A stretch of 64,000 nucleotides of DNA from Fodinibacter sp045807225 (GCA_045807225.1 JBJMHU010000197.1:14838-78837), one strand, 5' to 3'; shown: positions 8,634-16,558, counted from the first letter of the stretch. Numbers and translations are program-made. The notes: generated by a model not told the origin, from the sequence alone.

Positions 8634-9086
8634 GACCCACACGACCTGCTCACGATAGGCGAGGTGGCGGCCCGGTCCGGGGTGTCGGTCGCCACGGTGC
8701 GCTTCTACGAGCAGCGCGGCCTGGTGTCGTCGGTGCGCACCAGCGGCAACCAGCGCCGCTTCGAGCGGCACGTGCTGCGCCGCATCGCGGTGGTGCGGGC
8801 CGGGCAGCGGTTCGGCCTCACCCTCACGCAGGTGGGGGAGGCGCTCGCCACGCTGCCGGTGGACCACCCGCCCACCAAGCGCGACTGGTCGCGGATGTCG
8901 CGCGGCTGGCACGACCTGCTCACCGCCCGGATCGAGGCGATGACCGTGGTGCGCGACGGCCTCGCCTCCTGCATCGGCTGCGGCTGCCTGTCGCTGCGGG
9001 CCTGCCCGGTCTACAACCTCGACGACGAGCTGAGCGCGCAGGGCAGCGGCCCCCGGCGCTGGCCGGCAGCCGCCCGCGGCGACTGA
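8631..9086 (+). CDS. soxR: Redox-sensitive transcriptional activator SoxR
   Basis: A 151-residue MerR-family regulator that senses redox-cycling compounds through a [2Fe-2S] cluster and untwists 19-base-spacer promoters. The N-terminal winged helix reads LTIGEVAARSGVSVATVRFYEQ, followed by the dimerisation helix. The cluster ligands are all present: Cys114, Cys117, Cys119 and Cys125 in CIGCGCLSLRACP, the exact CX2CXCX5C SoxR signature. GTG 8631 was chosen because the MerR domain starts there and a -10 sits just upstream. It is divergent from the MFS transporter with the SoxR box between them, as in actinobacterial SoxR regulons that control efflux pumps and oxidoreductases. Confidence 0.97.
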   Translation: MDPHDLLTIGEVAARSGVSVATVRFYEQRGLVSSVRTSGNQRRFERHVLRRIAVVRAGQRFGLTLTQVGEALATLPVDHPPTKRDWSRMSRGWHDLLTARIEAMTVVRDGLASCIGCGCLSLRACPVYNLDDELSAQGSGPRRWPAAARGD

Positions 9087-9136
9087 CCCGGCATCCTGAC
9101 CTGTTGCAGATGCGCAAGAAGTCGAGGGATGCCGGG
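9087..9136. repeat. Inverted repeat built from the frequent GGATGCC heptamer, between convergent genes
   Basis: CCCGGCATCC at 9087-9096 and GGATGCCGGG at 9127-9136 are perfect reverse complements with a 30-base loop, starting directly after the soxR stop. It could act as a weak bidirectional terminator, although there is no T tract. It also places two copies of the over-represented heptamer head to head. Confidence 0.6.
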
Positions 9137-9205
9137 CCAGGGCGCGAGGTGGGAGGTGCAGGATCGGCGACAGGTCGGGCGGCGGCCGGGTGCCGCGGCG
9201 GTCGG

Positions 9206-10405
9206 TCAGGAGCCGACGGTGACCGCCTCCGCCTCCTCGAGGGAGCCGGCCGGCTCGACCTCGGAGTCGACGGCACCCAGGAACGCCCGGCCGGTCAGCA
9301 GCACGCCGACCGCAGCGAAGACCGCCACGGAGCCGACCGCGAACGGCAGGTGCAGCGACCGCTCGCCGAGCTTGCCCGCCATCCACGGGGCGACGGCACC
9401 GCCGGCGAACCGCACGAAGCTGTAGGCGGCCGAGGCAACCCCCCGCTCGACCGGTGCGACGGTCATGACGGTCTCGGTGATGAGCGTGTTGTTCACGCCG
9501 AGGAAGCCGCCGGCGACGACCACCCCCACGATGAGCACCGCCTTCTCGTCGGTCCACACGGCCATCGCGGCGAGCACCAGGGCGAAGCCGGTCAGGGCCA
9601 CCACGATTGCGGCCACGGTGCCGATCCGGCGCTGCACCCACGGTGCGATGAACACCGATGCGATGGCGAGGAACAGCCCCCACCCGAAGAAGACCAGCCC
9701 GGTGCCGCGCGCCGACAGGTCGAGCGGGAACGGGGTGAAGGCCAGCAGGGTGAAGAAGCCGACGTTGTAGAGCAGGGCGGTCACCGCCACGGTGGAAAGG
9801 CCCCGGTGCCGCAGCGCCTTCAGCGGGGCGCTGAACGGGGTGGGAGCCGTGGCCGGGCGGGTGTCGGGCAGGGTGATCCAGGTCGTGACGAGGGCGACGA
9901 ACATCAGCGCGCTGACGCCGAAGAACGGCCAGCGCCAGGAGATGCCGCCGAGCACTCCGCCCAGCAGCGGACCGGCGGCGATGCCCAGCCCCAGCGCCGC
10001 CTCGTAGAGGATGATGGCCTGCGCCACCGAGCCCCGGGCGGCCCGCACGATGGTGGCCAGAGCGGTCGCGATGAACAGCGCGTTGCCCAGCCCCCACACC
10101 GCGCGGAAGCCGACGACACCCCGGATGCTGTCCTGCATCCCGGCCAGGCCGGCACCGACGATGATGATCGCCAGACCGAGCAGCAGGGTGCGCTTGGGGC
10201 CGATCCGGCTCGAGACCCAGCCGGTGCCGAGCATCGCCACGCCCATGACGGCCATGTAGCTGGTGAAGAGCAGCGACACCTGCGAGGGGGAGGCGCCGAG
10301 CTCCTCGGCGATGGGCTTGAGGATGGGGTCGACGAGGCCGATCCCCATGAAGGCGACGACGCTGGCGAAGGCGACGCTCCAGACGGTCTTGGGCTGGCGC
10401 CACAT
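9206..10405 (-). CDS. MFS transporter (sugar-efflux/drug type), MarR-linked
   Basis: A 399-residue, 12-helix major facilitator. The first helix contains GIGLVDPILKPIAEELGASP. The loop 2-3 motif reads GWVSSRIGPKRTLLLG, and a second conserved motif follows at LGGVLGGISWRWPFF in helix 5. Family members export drugs, sugars or siderophore-like molecules; the substrate cannot be read from sequence. The ATG at 10405 is only 3 bases after the marR stop, so the two form an operon, with the ribosome site (AAGGA) inside the end of marR. The marR operator upstream presumably controls both. Confidence 0.92.
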   Translation of the reverse strand: MWRQPKTVWSVAFASVVAFMGIGLVDPILKPIAEELGASPSQVSLLFTSYMAVMGVAMLGTGWVSSRIGPKRTLLLGLAIIIVGAGLAGMQDSIRGVVGFRAVWGLGNALFIATALATIVRAARGSVAQAIILYEAALGLGIAAGPLLGGVLGGISWRWPFFGVSALMFVALVTTWITLPDTRPATAPTPFSAPLKALRHRGLSTVAVTALLYNVGFFTLLAFTPFPLDLSARGTGLVFFGWGLFLAIASVFIAPWVQRRIGTVAAIVVALTGFALVLAAMAVWTDEKAVLIVGVVVAGGFLGVNNTLITETVMTVAPVERGVASAAYSFVRFAGGAVAPWMAGKLGERSLHLPFAVGSVAVFAAVGVLLTGRAFLGAVDSEVEPAGSLEEAEAVTVGS

Positions 10406-10408
10406 GGT

Positions 10409-10864
10409 TCAGGTGTCCTTCCGGTCAGTGGTTGCGGTCTCGTGCTGGGTCGCGTCGAGCAGCTCGGCGAGCAGCGCGACGGCGTCGCGCAGCCTCCCCG
10501 GGTCGGGCTGCACGGCATCCAGCACGGGTGCCAGGGCGGCGCCGCGGGCGCGGCGCAGGCGGGCGAGGGCGGCGGCGCCGTCGGGGGTGAGGCCGATCAG
10601 CGTCGCCCGGGCGTCCGCCGGGTCAGGGATGCGGAGCACCAGGCCGTCGGCCTCGAGCCGGTGCACCTGGGCCGTCATCGACGGCTGGCTGCAGTGGTCG
10701 GCCTCGGCAAGGGTCGTGATCCGCGCGTCGCCGAGGTGCTCGACGAGGGCGAGCACCCGAGCCTGGGCGAACGGCATCCGGAGGTCGGCGTGCTGTGAGG
10801 CCCAGCGGGAGAGGCGTGCGGCGCTGCGCAGCAGCTCGTCGGCCAGGGCGTCGGTCGGAGTCAC
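10409..10864 (-). CDS. MarR-family transcriptional regulator
   Basis: A 151-residue winged-helix repressor with the MarR layout: helices at both ends for dimerisation and a central wHTH (ITTLAEADHCSQPSMTAQVHRLEADGLV) followed by a wing, RIPDPADARATLIGLT. It is expected to bind the palindrome 11 bases upstream and release on ligand binding, derepressing itself and the MFS pump. GTG 10864 is preferred over an upstream ATG at 10912 because the longer version would translate through the operator. However, the GGAGG before GTG is only one base away, so the start could be leaderless or slightly different. Confidence 0.9.
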   Translation of the reverse strand: MTPTDALADELLRSAARLSRWASQHADLRMPFAQARVLALVEHLGDARITTLAEADHCSQPSMTAQVHRLEADGLVLRIPDPADARATLIGLTPDGAAALARLRRARGAALAPVLDAVQPDPGRLRDAVALLAELLDATQHETATTDRKDT

Positions 10865-10874
10865 ACCTCCATAT

Positions 10875-10895
10875 ATACATAGGCTTCCTATGTAT
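10875..10895. promoter_or_regulatory. Perfect 21-bp operator palindrome of the marR-MFS operon
   Basis: ATACATAGG at 10875-10883 and CCTATGTAT at 10887-10895 are perfect reverse complements around a CTT centre. The element is AT-rich in a GC-rich genome and lies directly before the regulator. Its size and symmetry fit a MarR dimer site overlapping the promoter. Confidence 0.85.
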
Positions 10896-11068
10896 CTCAA
10901 GTCGGGCTGCACCCTTCACCGAGGCCGGAGGCCGTGGGCCGGGGCATGCCGGCGGTCACCCGCATCGGACGCGATCGGTCGGTCCTGGGATCGGTACGCT
11001 GGCCACCTGTGCCGTCGCTGGGTCGCGACCGGTACCACTGTCGTCACCTCGCGGAACTCTGAGGGCAT

Positions 11069-12142
11069 ATGCGCACACCCCGCCTGGGCGGTGACCACGC
11101 CGGAACCGCGGCTCTGCTGGCCATCGGGTGGCTGCTGGGGATGGTCGTGCTGGACCTGGTGCTGTCCAGCGCCGTGGTGCCCGACCCGCTGTTCGCCATC
11201 GCGCCCTTGATCGCCTGCAGCGTGCTGTCTCCCCGGGTGACCGCTGGGTTCGGTGTTGCCGCAACCTTGGCCTTGGTGTGGTCCGGGTGGTGGAACGACA
11301 CCTGGGACAGCGCCCAACAGTGGGTACGGCTGGTCGACGTCGTCATGGTCAGCGTCGCCGGCGTGCTGCTCGCTGTCGTCCGGGTTCACCGCGAGCGTCG
11401 CCTGACGCGGGTCACCGCCATCGCGGAGGCCGCCCAGCGAGTCATCCTGCCGACGGTGCCGGCGAGTACTGGGACCGTGCACGCGGCGTCCCGCTACCTG
11501 TCGGCCGCAGCGGACGCGGTCATCGGCGGCGACCTCTATGACTGCAGTGTCACGCAGGGCTTCACCCGCTTCATCGTCGGTGATGTCAGGGGCAAGGGGC
11601 TGGAAGCGGTCGAGCAGGCCGCGCGGGTGATTCGCGCCTTCCGACAGGCCGCGGCCACCAAAGCCACGCTTGCCGACGTGGTCCATGACATGAACTCCTA
11701 CCTCACTCCCTTCCTGGGGCCGGAGGACTTCGTCACGGCGGTGCTGGTGGACCTGACCTTGCCGGAGAGCATCATCGTGACCAGCTGTGGCCACCCGCCC
11801 GCCATCCTGGTTCGACCCGACGGCTCGGCGACCTTCCTCGAACCGCCCACCGGGTTGCCGCTGGGCATCGGGGACGACGCCGTGGAGCAGGGCTACCAGT
11901 GGGCACCGGGGGACCGGATCCTGCTGTACACCGACGGTCTCAGCGAGGCACGGAACGCCGACGGGCAGTTCCTCCCAGTTCTCGACATAGCCCCGATGCT
12001 GGCCAGTGGCACCTTGGAGGAGGCCCTCGAGGAGCTGCTGTCCCGGGCCCGGGCACATGTTCCCGACGGGGCGCTGGGTGACGACTTGGCCGTTCTCCTC
12101 CTCGAGAACACCATGGCCCCGGTCGCGGCCACCGTCCGTTGA
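11069..12142 (+). CDS. Membrane-anchored SpoIIE/PP2C-type serine phosphatase
   Basis: A 357-residue protein with three to four N-terminal membrane helices (residues 13-32, 38-60, 65-75 and 85-105) and a SpoIIE-type PP2C domain from about residue 120. Metal and catalytic motifs are visible: AVIGGDLYD, VGDVRGKGLEA, FVTAVLVDL, TSCGHPPA, LYTDGLSEAR and GALGDDLAVLLL. Such phosphatases dephosphorylate STAS anti-sigma antagonists in partner-switching systems. A kinase and a STAS gene follow within 1.6 kb on the same strand, supporting that role. ATG 11069 has only a weak GAGGG before it. A possible 17-codon leader frame (GTG 11009 to TGA 11062) precedes it. Confidence 0.92.
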   Translation: MRTPRLGGDHAGTAALLAIGWLLGMVVLDLVLSSAVVPDPLFAIAPLIACSVLSPRVTAGFGVAATLALVWSGWWNDTWDSAQQWVRLVDVVMVSVAGVLLAVVRVHRERRLTRVTAIAEAAQRVILPTVPASTGTVHAASRYLSAAADAVIGGDLYDCSVTQGFTRFIVGDVRGKGLEAVEQAARVIRAFRQAAATKATLADVVHDMNSYLTPFLGPEDFVTAVLVDLTLPESIIVTSCGHPPAILVRPDGSATFLEPPTGLPLGIGDDAVEQGYQWAPGDRILLYTDGLSEARNADGQFLPVLDIAPMLASGTLEEALEELLSRARAHVPDGALGDDLAVLLLENTMAPVAATVR

Positions 12143-12145
12143 ACC

Positions 12146-12178
12146 CCTGGCGCACCGCCAGGCACCCAGCTCGGTGCC
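12146..12178 (+). terminator. Tandem overlapping hairpins after the phosphatase gene
   Basis: CCTGGCG-CAC-CGCCAGG (12146-12162) forms a perfect 7-bp stem directly after the stop. An overlapping second stem, GGCACC with GGTGCC (12161-12178), could replace it. There is no T run, as is usual for actinobacterial terminators. Confidence 0.5.
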
Positions 12179-12191
12179 GCCTCACCAGTGA

Positions 12192-12437
12192 CTACTCGGG
12201 GTCGACCTGCTGGGCACCCTTCCTTCGCTCGAGCCGCCAGTGAATCTCGTGCGTCTCCGGGTGCCGCCACTCGCTCATCCGGTACTCGAAACCGGGAAGC
12301 AGCACGATCGGCATCGGGTCCGGCACCGAGGGTCCGACCACACCGACCACCATCTTGGCATCCAGCGGAATGAACGGGGACCGCGCCGGTATGGGCTCGG
12401 TGACGACCTCGACAGGTTCTCCATAGGGGCGTGCCAT
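12192..12437 (-). CDS. Small hypothetical protein (81 aa)
   Basis: Unrecognised. It begins MARPYGEPVEVVTEPI and ends with a basic stretch containing EYRMSEWRHPETHEIHW and RLERRKG. The middle is hydrophobic and proline-rich without a clear membrane helix. The ATG at 12437 is chosen because codons upstream of it run antisense to the start of the kinase gene. The best ribosome site (GGAGG) is about 15 bases upstream, rather far. It is oriented against the phosphatase and kinase genes and sits between them. The local DNA is less GC-rich than its neighbours. The composition reads as coding, but support is modest. Confidence 0.5.
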   Translation of the reverse strand: MARPYGEPVEVVTEPIPARSPFIPLDAKMVVGVVGPSVPDPMPIVLLPGFEYRMSEWRHPETHEIHWRLERRKGAQQVDPE

Positions 12438-12565
12438 GAGGAAAGACGGTAGCACCTCCGCAGGTGCTGACTCCCATAGGAACGGATTAGGAGGACCAAT
12501 AGCATCATGAGAGGATCTGCCAGTGGTGTTCGCGGCACCAACCCCAGACACCCAGGAGTAGCGCC

Positions 12566-12628
12566 ATGTGCTCGACAGCATTGTTCGAGCCGCCGAAAGT
12601 ATCTCTGGGCCGGTTGGACACCCCATGA
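12566..12628 (+). CDS. Possible 20-codon leader peptide overlapping the kinase start
   Basis: ATG 12566 has an ideal AGGAG (12554-12558) seven bases upstream and encodes 20 residues beginning MCSTALFEPP. Its TGA (12626-12628) overlaps the in-frame kinase ATG at 12625 in the coupling sequence ATGA. Either this is a leader that couples kinase translation, or the kinase uses GTG 12568 in the other frame and the overlap is chance. Confidence 0.45.
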   Translation: MCSTALFEPPKVSLGRLDTP

Positions 12629-13593
12629 ACCGGTTGCACGAGGGCTTCATGGTGGGGGGCAGGTACACCCTCAGCTCGCACATCGCCTCAGGTGGCATGG
12701 CTGACGTCTGGGCCGGGCGGGACCAGGTGCTGCGTCGAGACGTGGCAGTCAAGGTGATGCGCCCCGACGTGGAACACGAGAAGTTGTTCTCCCTGCGGTT
12801 CCGGGACGAGGCGGTGCACTCGGCCGGGCTGCTGCACGCCAACATAGCGACGGTGTTCGACTACGGCGAGGACGACGGGTTGGCCTATCTCGTCGTGGAG
12901 CTCGTCGACGGCCAGCCGCTGTCCGTGATGCTTCGTGAGCGCGGCCCGCTGCCGCACGCGGAGGCCCGTTCCATCATGGGCCAGGCGGCGCTCGCCCTGG
13001 GAGTGGCACACCGGGCCCGTGTGGTCCACCGAGACGTGAAACCGGCCAACATCCTCATCCGCAGGGACGGGTTGGTGAAGCTGACCGACTTCGGGATCGC
13101 CCGGGCACTGGACGCCTCGGGACACACCCTGCACGGTGAGCTCCTGGGAACCCCGAACTACATGAGCCCCGAGCAGGTGCTGGGACAAGCAGCCACCGGC
13201 GCCAGCGACCTCTATGCGCTGGGCGTCGTCGCCCACGAGATGCTCAGCGGCCAGCGGCCCTTCGACCGCGACACGCCCTTCGCCACCGCCTTCAGCCAGG
13301 TGCAGGACCCCCCTCCACCCCTGCCGGATGACCTGCCGGAGGAACTGGCCCTGGTGATCGAGGACTGCCTCCAGAAGGATCCACGGCAACGACCCCCGCA
13401 CGCCACGGCCGTCGCGCTCCGACTGGGCTTGGGCGACAACGAGGTCATCGGCCTCGGTCTGGGTCTGTTGTGGTCCGCGGACGACACAGGGCCTGGCTAC
13501 GGCACGGTTGACACCTCGCCCGACACGCTACCGACCGGCCTGGGTGGTCAGGCCCGCCTCAGACCCCGTCGTGGTCTTGAGCCGGCCGAGTAG
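12625..13593 (+). CDS. Hanks-type serine/threonine protein kinase, soluble
   Basis: A 322-residue eukaryotic-like kinase. The glycine loop reads IASGGMADVW (20-29), catalytic Lys43 is in VAVKV, the catalytic loop is VVHRDVKPANIL (Asp137, Lys139, Asn142), DFG is at 155-157, and GTPNYMSPEQ marks the activation segment. The kinase domain ends near residue 270. The rest is a low-complexity tail with no transmembrane helix or PASTA repeat, so it is cytosolic. Flanking phosphatase and STAS genes suggest it phosphorylates the STAS protein or another partner. The ATG at 12625 is chosen for its ATGA overlap with the leader; GTG 12568 (AGGAG nine bases before) would add 19 residues. Confidence 0.93.
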   Translation: MNRLHEGFMVGGRYTLSSHIASGGMADVWAGRDQVLRRDVAVKVMRPDVEHEKLFSLRFRDEAVHSAGLLHANIATVFDYGEDDGLAYLVVELVDGQPLSVMLRERGPLPHAEARSIMGQAALALGVAHRARVVHRDVKPANILIRRDGLVKLTDFGIARALDASGHTLHGELLGTPNYMSPEQVLGQAATGASDLYALGVVAHEMLSGQRPFDRDTPFATAFSQVQDPPPPLPDDLPEELALVIEDCLQKDPRQRPPHATAVALRLGLGDNEVIGLGLGLLWSADDTGPGYGTVDTSPDTLPTGLGGQARLRPRRGLEPAE

Positions 13594-13735
13594 ACCAACC
13601 GCCTGAGCGGGCATGCGCAGCTGCAGCTGGTGAAACCACGTTGCATCGCCGCGTCATGTGGCGACTGCCACGGCGTCTTCGTGGCATAGGCCGTTGTGGA
13701 GCAGACGGTGGAGCGCTCGTCGGGAAGGGAGACCC

Positions 13736-14134
13736 ATGGCTCGCACGGTCCCAGGCACTACTCCGGGCGTGGGAATCTCGACCGGGCTGCCAGATGGCGG
13801 GGAGAAGGCGGTCAACGGCGAGGGCGAACGGGTTCACGTCGAGACACGGGCTGCTTCGGGTGTGCTGTCAGTGTCTATCGCCGGCGAAGTGGACCTGTGG
13901 ACACTCGACCAGCTGACACGTCGGCTGCGAGACCTTGACCTCGACGACGGTGCGCATGTGCGGCTGGAGCTGACGCGTCTGCGCTTCGCCGACGTAGCGG
14001 CCGTCCGGGTCCTCGCAGGTTTCGCCCGCCACGCACGGGACACCGGGCACCCACTGACGACCCAGGGCGCCGGCAACACGCTGCGCAAAGTGGCCTCTCT
14101 CCTCGGTGTCCTCGACGACCTCGGCCTGGTCTGA
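13736..14134 (+). CDS. STAS-domain anti-sigma factor antagonist-like protein
   Basis: A 132-residue protein with a 35-residue flexible N-terminal part and a STAS domain. The strand SVSIAGEVDLWTLDQLTRRL is followed by VRLELTRLRFADVAAVRVL; the usual phospho-acceptor loop D-x-S is here RFADVAAVRV, with Ala where Ser or Thr is usual. A helix-turn and a C-terminal helix follow. In partner-switching systems such proteins bind an anti-sigma kinase when dephosphorylated. The loop lacks a clear Ser, so regulation by phosphorylation there may be lost or moved. ATG 13736 has GGGAAGGGA before it. The 3' end is tandemly duplicated (14115-14158). Confidence 0.85.
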   Translation: MARTVPGTTPGVGISTGLPDGGEKAVNGEGERVHVETRAASGVLSVSIAGEVDLWTLDQLTRRLRDLDLDDGAHVRLELTRLRFADVAAVRVLAGFARHARDTGHPLTTQGAGNTLRKVASLLGVLDDLGLV

Positions 14135-14158
14135 ACACGACCTCGGCCTGGTCTGAAC
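14115..14158 (+). repeat. 22-bp perfect tandem duplication spanning the STAS stop codon
   Basis: The 22 bases at 14115-14136, which include the last codons and the TGA of the STAS gene, are repeated exactly at 14137-14158. The extra copy is untranslated. A similar duplication occurs at the end of the GAF/ANTAR gene at 51651-51695. Confidence 0.95.
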
Positions 14159-14339
14159 GGCCCTCGCGACCATTGACCGGATCGGGCGGTCAGAGGAGAG
14201 TCGAGTCTTCACATTGAGGAGCCGAGCGCCCATCTGTTCTCGTCGTACCGCCGTTTCGTCCTCTTCAACAGGGGTTCACCACCGGGGCGCGACGGACGTG
14301 GTACCGGCGCGGACGCCCAACCGAGGCGAGGACCGGCAG

Positions 14340-14639
14340 ATGACCGCATACGTTGTTCTGACCCAGAAGGTCTCCGACGTGAACAGGTACGTCGGGGAGT
14401 ACGCACCACAGGCCATGCCGATCCTGCAGAAGTACGGCATCGAGGTCCTCGTGTTCCAGGTCGGTACAACGGCCGTGGAGGGAGACGCCGACAGTGTCGT
14501 CATCCTCCGGGCCGACTCCGAGGAAGCCCTGCGTGGCTTCTACGACGATCCCGACTACGCCGGACCAAAGGCGCTCCGACACTCGATCACTTCAGGAGCA
14601 GACATGCTCATAGCTCCCGCGTTCGAGCCGTCGGCCTGA
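14340..14639 (+). CDS. DUF1330-like dimeric alpha/beta-barrel protein
   Basis: A 99-residue ferredoxin-like fold protein: TAYVVLTQKVSDVNRYVGEY, then the block PQAMPILQKYGIEVLV, and a C-terminal segment with EEALRGFYDDPDYAGPKALR, typical of DUF1330/EthD-like dimers. Function in the family is unknown; several act as small stress or catabolic accessory enzymes. ATG 14340 follows GAGGCGAGGA at a suitable distance. It lies on the same strand as the STAS gene, 205 bases downstream, and has no obvious operon partner. Confidence 0.82.
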   Translation: MTAYVVLTQKVSDVNRYVGEYAPQAMPILQKYGIEVLVFQVGTTAVEGDADSVVILRADSEEALRGFYDDPDYAGPKALRHSITSGADMLIAPAFEPSA

Positions 14640-14842
14640 GCTCTGCTCCACTGGCCCGGGGTGAACGTCGGCCCGCGGCCCATACATGCAGGCATGCTGC
14701 GTGACTGCGCCGCCCAAGGCTCAATGTCCCGTGCGACGGAACGGCCCGGACCTCCCTGGGTGCCATGGCTATCGCCGGCATGCGGGTGGACACTGAGGGC
14801 AGGACGCGAATTCGACATGACTCTCCGGCGGAAGGGGCCGCC

Positions 14843-16033
14843 ATGGGCGCCCGCACCGTAGCCGGCGCAGCCGCACTCGTGGTGGTGGCGCTGGCGGGCT
14901 GCAGTGGGCCCGACGCATCTCAGCGGGAACCATCCTCAGCACCTGCGTCGGGGGATCCGACCCCTTCGTCGTCCAGCGCGCTTCCGTGGCCCGCTGCACC
15001 GACATCCAGCCTTGCCGCTGAGCGCGCGTCGAAGATGGTCGCTGAGATGCAGCGCTGGGTGGACAAGGAGCTCATGCCCGGCGCCACCGCGGCCGTGGTC
15101 TCACCAGAGGGAACCTGGGCAGCAGCGGTCGGGGTCGACGGTCAAGGCAAGAAGCTGGAACCCGCTTCCGGCCTGGCGCTGGGTCAGGTGACCCAGACCT
15201 TCGTAGCGGCCGAGGCGATGCTGCTCGCTGAGCAGGGCAAGCTCGACCTCGACGCTCCGGCGTCGACCCTGGTGCCGGTTCCCCAGCTGGCCAACGGTGC
15301 CACGACCCGCCACCTGCTCAGCCACCGCGCCGCAGTGCCGGAGCCCAAGGGTGACCCGTATGCCGCGGTGTTCACCGCCCCGGAGACAGCGTGGTCGGCC
15401 GAGCAGTTCCTGAAGCCTGTTCCCGAGTCCACCGCCCCACCGGGAAAGACGTTCGCCGAGAATCCCGCCAACTACGTCCTGGCCGGTCTCGTGGTGGAGA
15501 AGGTCTCCGGGCGAAGCGCCGCCGACGCCGTCGAGGCCGACTTGTGGACACCCTTGGGGCTGCAGCGCCTGGCCTACCAGGATGCGCAGCAGCTTCCGGA
15601 GCCGATCGCCGCGCCTGGCGAGGACGAAGACCTACCCGACGGCCAGAGCGGACGCCCCTACCTGCCGTTCCGGTCCTTCGCCAGCGCGATAGCGGCCTCC
15701 CACGGCGTCGCGGGCGACGCCGCCTCCGTGGCCAGGTGGGGGTATGACCTGTACGGAGGGCAGATCCTCAAACCTGCCAGCGTCGCCCAGCTCATCGACT
15801 TCGACCACCCCGACGGGCGCCGATACGGCATGGCGACCATCGACTTCACCAGCAGGAACTGGGACCAGTACAGCATCGACGGTTACGGCATGCGGGCTGC
15901 CACGCCCGGCTACCGCAGCGTCCTGGCGGTCTACCCCGACCATCACCTCAGCGTCGCCATCCTGACCCCATCCGCCGTCGACGTCCTGCCCTACGTCCGG
16001 TTCATCGTCAACGCAGGATCACTCCTCACATGA
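14843..16033 (+). CDS. Beta-lactamase-fold lipoprotein lacking catalytic residues
   Basis: A 396-residue exported lipoprotein: signal MGARTVAGAAALVVVALAGC with lipobox LAGC, then an S/P/T-rich linker and a class C beta-lactamase/DD-peptidase fold. The fold is clear (GLALGQVTQTFVAAEAMLLA, LDAPASTLVPVP, LAGLVVEKVSGRSAADAV, ATPGYRSVLAVYPDHHLSVA). The active site is not. The SxxK tetrad reads QVTQ, the YxN loop reads ENP within FAENPANYVL, and the usual HxG triad is GMR. All three motifs are therefore changed, implying a non-enzymatic ligand-binding or scaffolding role at the outer face of the membrane. ATG 14843 has GGAAGGGG upstream; in-frame ATGs before it would mask the signal peptide. Confidence 0.88.
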   Translation: MGARTVAGAAALVVVALAGCSGPDASQREPSSAPASGDPTPSSSSALPWPAAPTSSLAAERASKMVAEMQRWVDKELMPGATAAVVSPEGTWAAAVGVDGQGKKLEPASGLALGQVTQTFVAAEAMLLAEQGKLDLDAPASTLVPVPQLANGATTRHLLSHRAAVPEPKGDPYAAVFTAPETAWSAEQFLKPVPESTAPPGKTFAENPANYVLAGLVVEKVSGRSAADAVEADLWTPLGLQRLAYQDAQQLPEPIAAPGEDEDLPDGQSGRPYLPFRSFASAIAASHGVAGDAASVARWGYDLYGGQILKPASVAQLIDFDHPDGRRYGMATIDFTSRNWDQYSIDGYGMRAATPGYRSVLAVYPDHHLSVAILTPSAVDVLPYVRFIVNAGSLLT

Positions 16034-16185
16034 CGAACCACCGCCTGCTCTGAGCAGCCGGGGAAGCGCAGACCCGCGACCCGCCATGACTCCCTCGAGC
16101 AGGCCACCGTGCTGGACGCGCGCTCCATGGTGGGCGGACACTGGGACATCGCCGCCCCGGTAGAGGGGTCCGGAAAGGAGAACCC

Positions 16186-16377
16186 ATGTGGATGTGGGTG
16201 TGGATCATCGCGTTGGCTGCACTGGTGGTGCTCGGCGCCAAGCTGCTGGACCGCCGCGGCTCGAGCGGAGCGAGCAGAGCAGACGACTTGCCGGGGCAGG
16301 AGCATCCTCGCTTCGACCGCTCGCACGGCAACCACACCATGGGCGACGGAGGCGGGGGCGGCGACGGAGGCTGGTAG
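16186..16377 (+). CDS. MWMW-type single-pass micro membrane protein (63 aa)
   Basis: Begins MWMWVWIIALAALVVLGAKL, one membrane helix with an N-terminal tryptophan-methionine cap. A cytosolic segment containing LDRRGSSGASRADDLPG and a glycine-rich tail (GDGGGGGDGGW) follow. AAAGGAG at 16174-16180 precedes the ATG. A paralogue at 35763-35933 shares the MWMW start, the D-R-x-x-G-S-x-GAS-R motif and the DLPG block. Family and function are unknown to me. It may modulate a membrane partner, as other tiny stress proteins do. Confidence 0.8.
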   Translation: MWMWVWIIALAALVVLGAKLLDRRGSSGASRADDLPGQEHPRFDRSHGNHTMGDGGGGGDGGW

Positions 16378-16558
16378 GCCCTGAACGTCACAGCGGAGGC
16401 AGTCCCCGGAAGCCCGTTGACCACATGCTCCACAGGCGCCCGCCAGACGCCAGAGCCGCCGCCTCGTCAGGCCAGGTGGCGATGAATCAGACCGCGATGG
16501 TCGTCGTCGGGGACACCATCGACCGTCAGCCCTGAGGATCCCGCCGCGCCTGGTGTGA

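Noticed and set aside
9104..10798. 564-codon plus-strand frame
   Set aside because: Antisense to MFS and marR genes; composition is a complement artefact.
14263..14289. Possible SigB-type promoter GTTT-n14-GGGG before the DUF1330 gene
   Set aside because: Second box is a poor match to GGGTAT and no others like it were seen.
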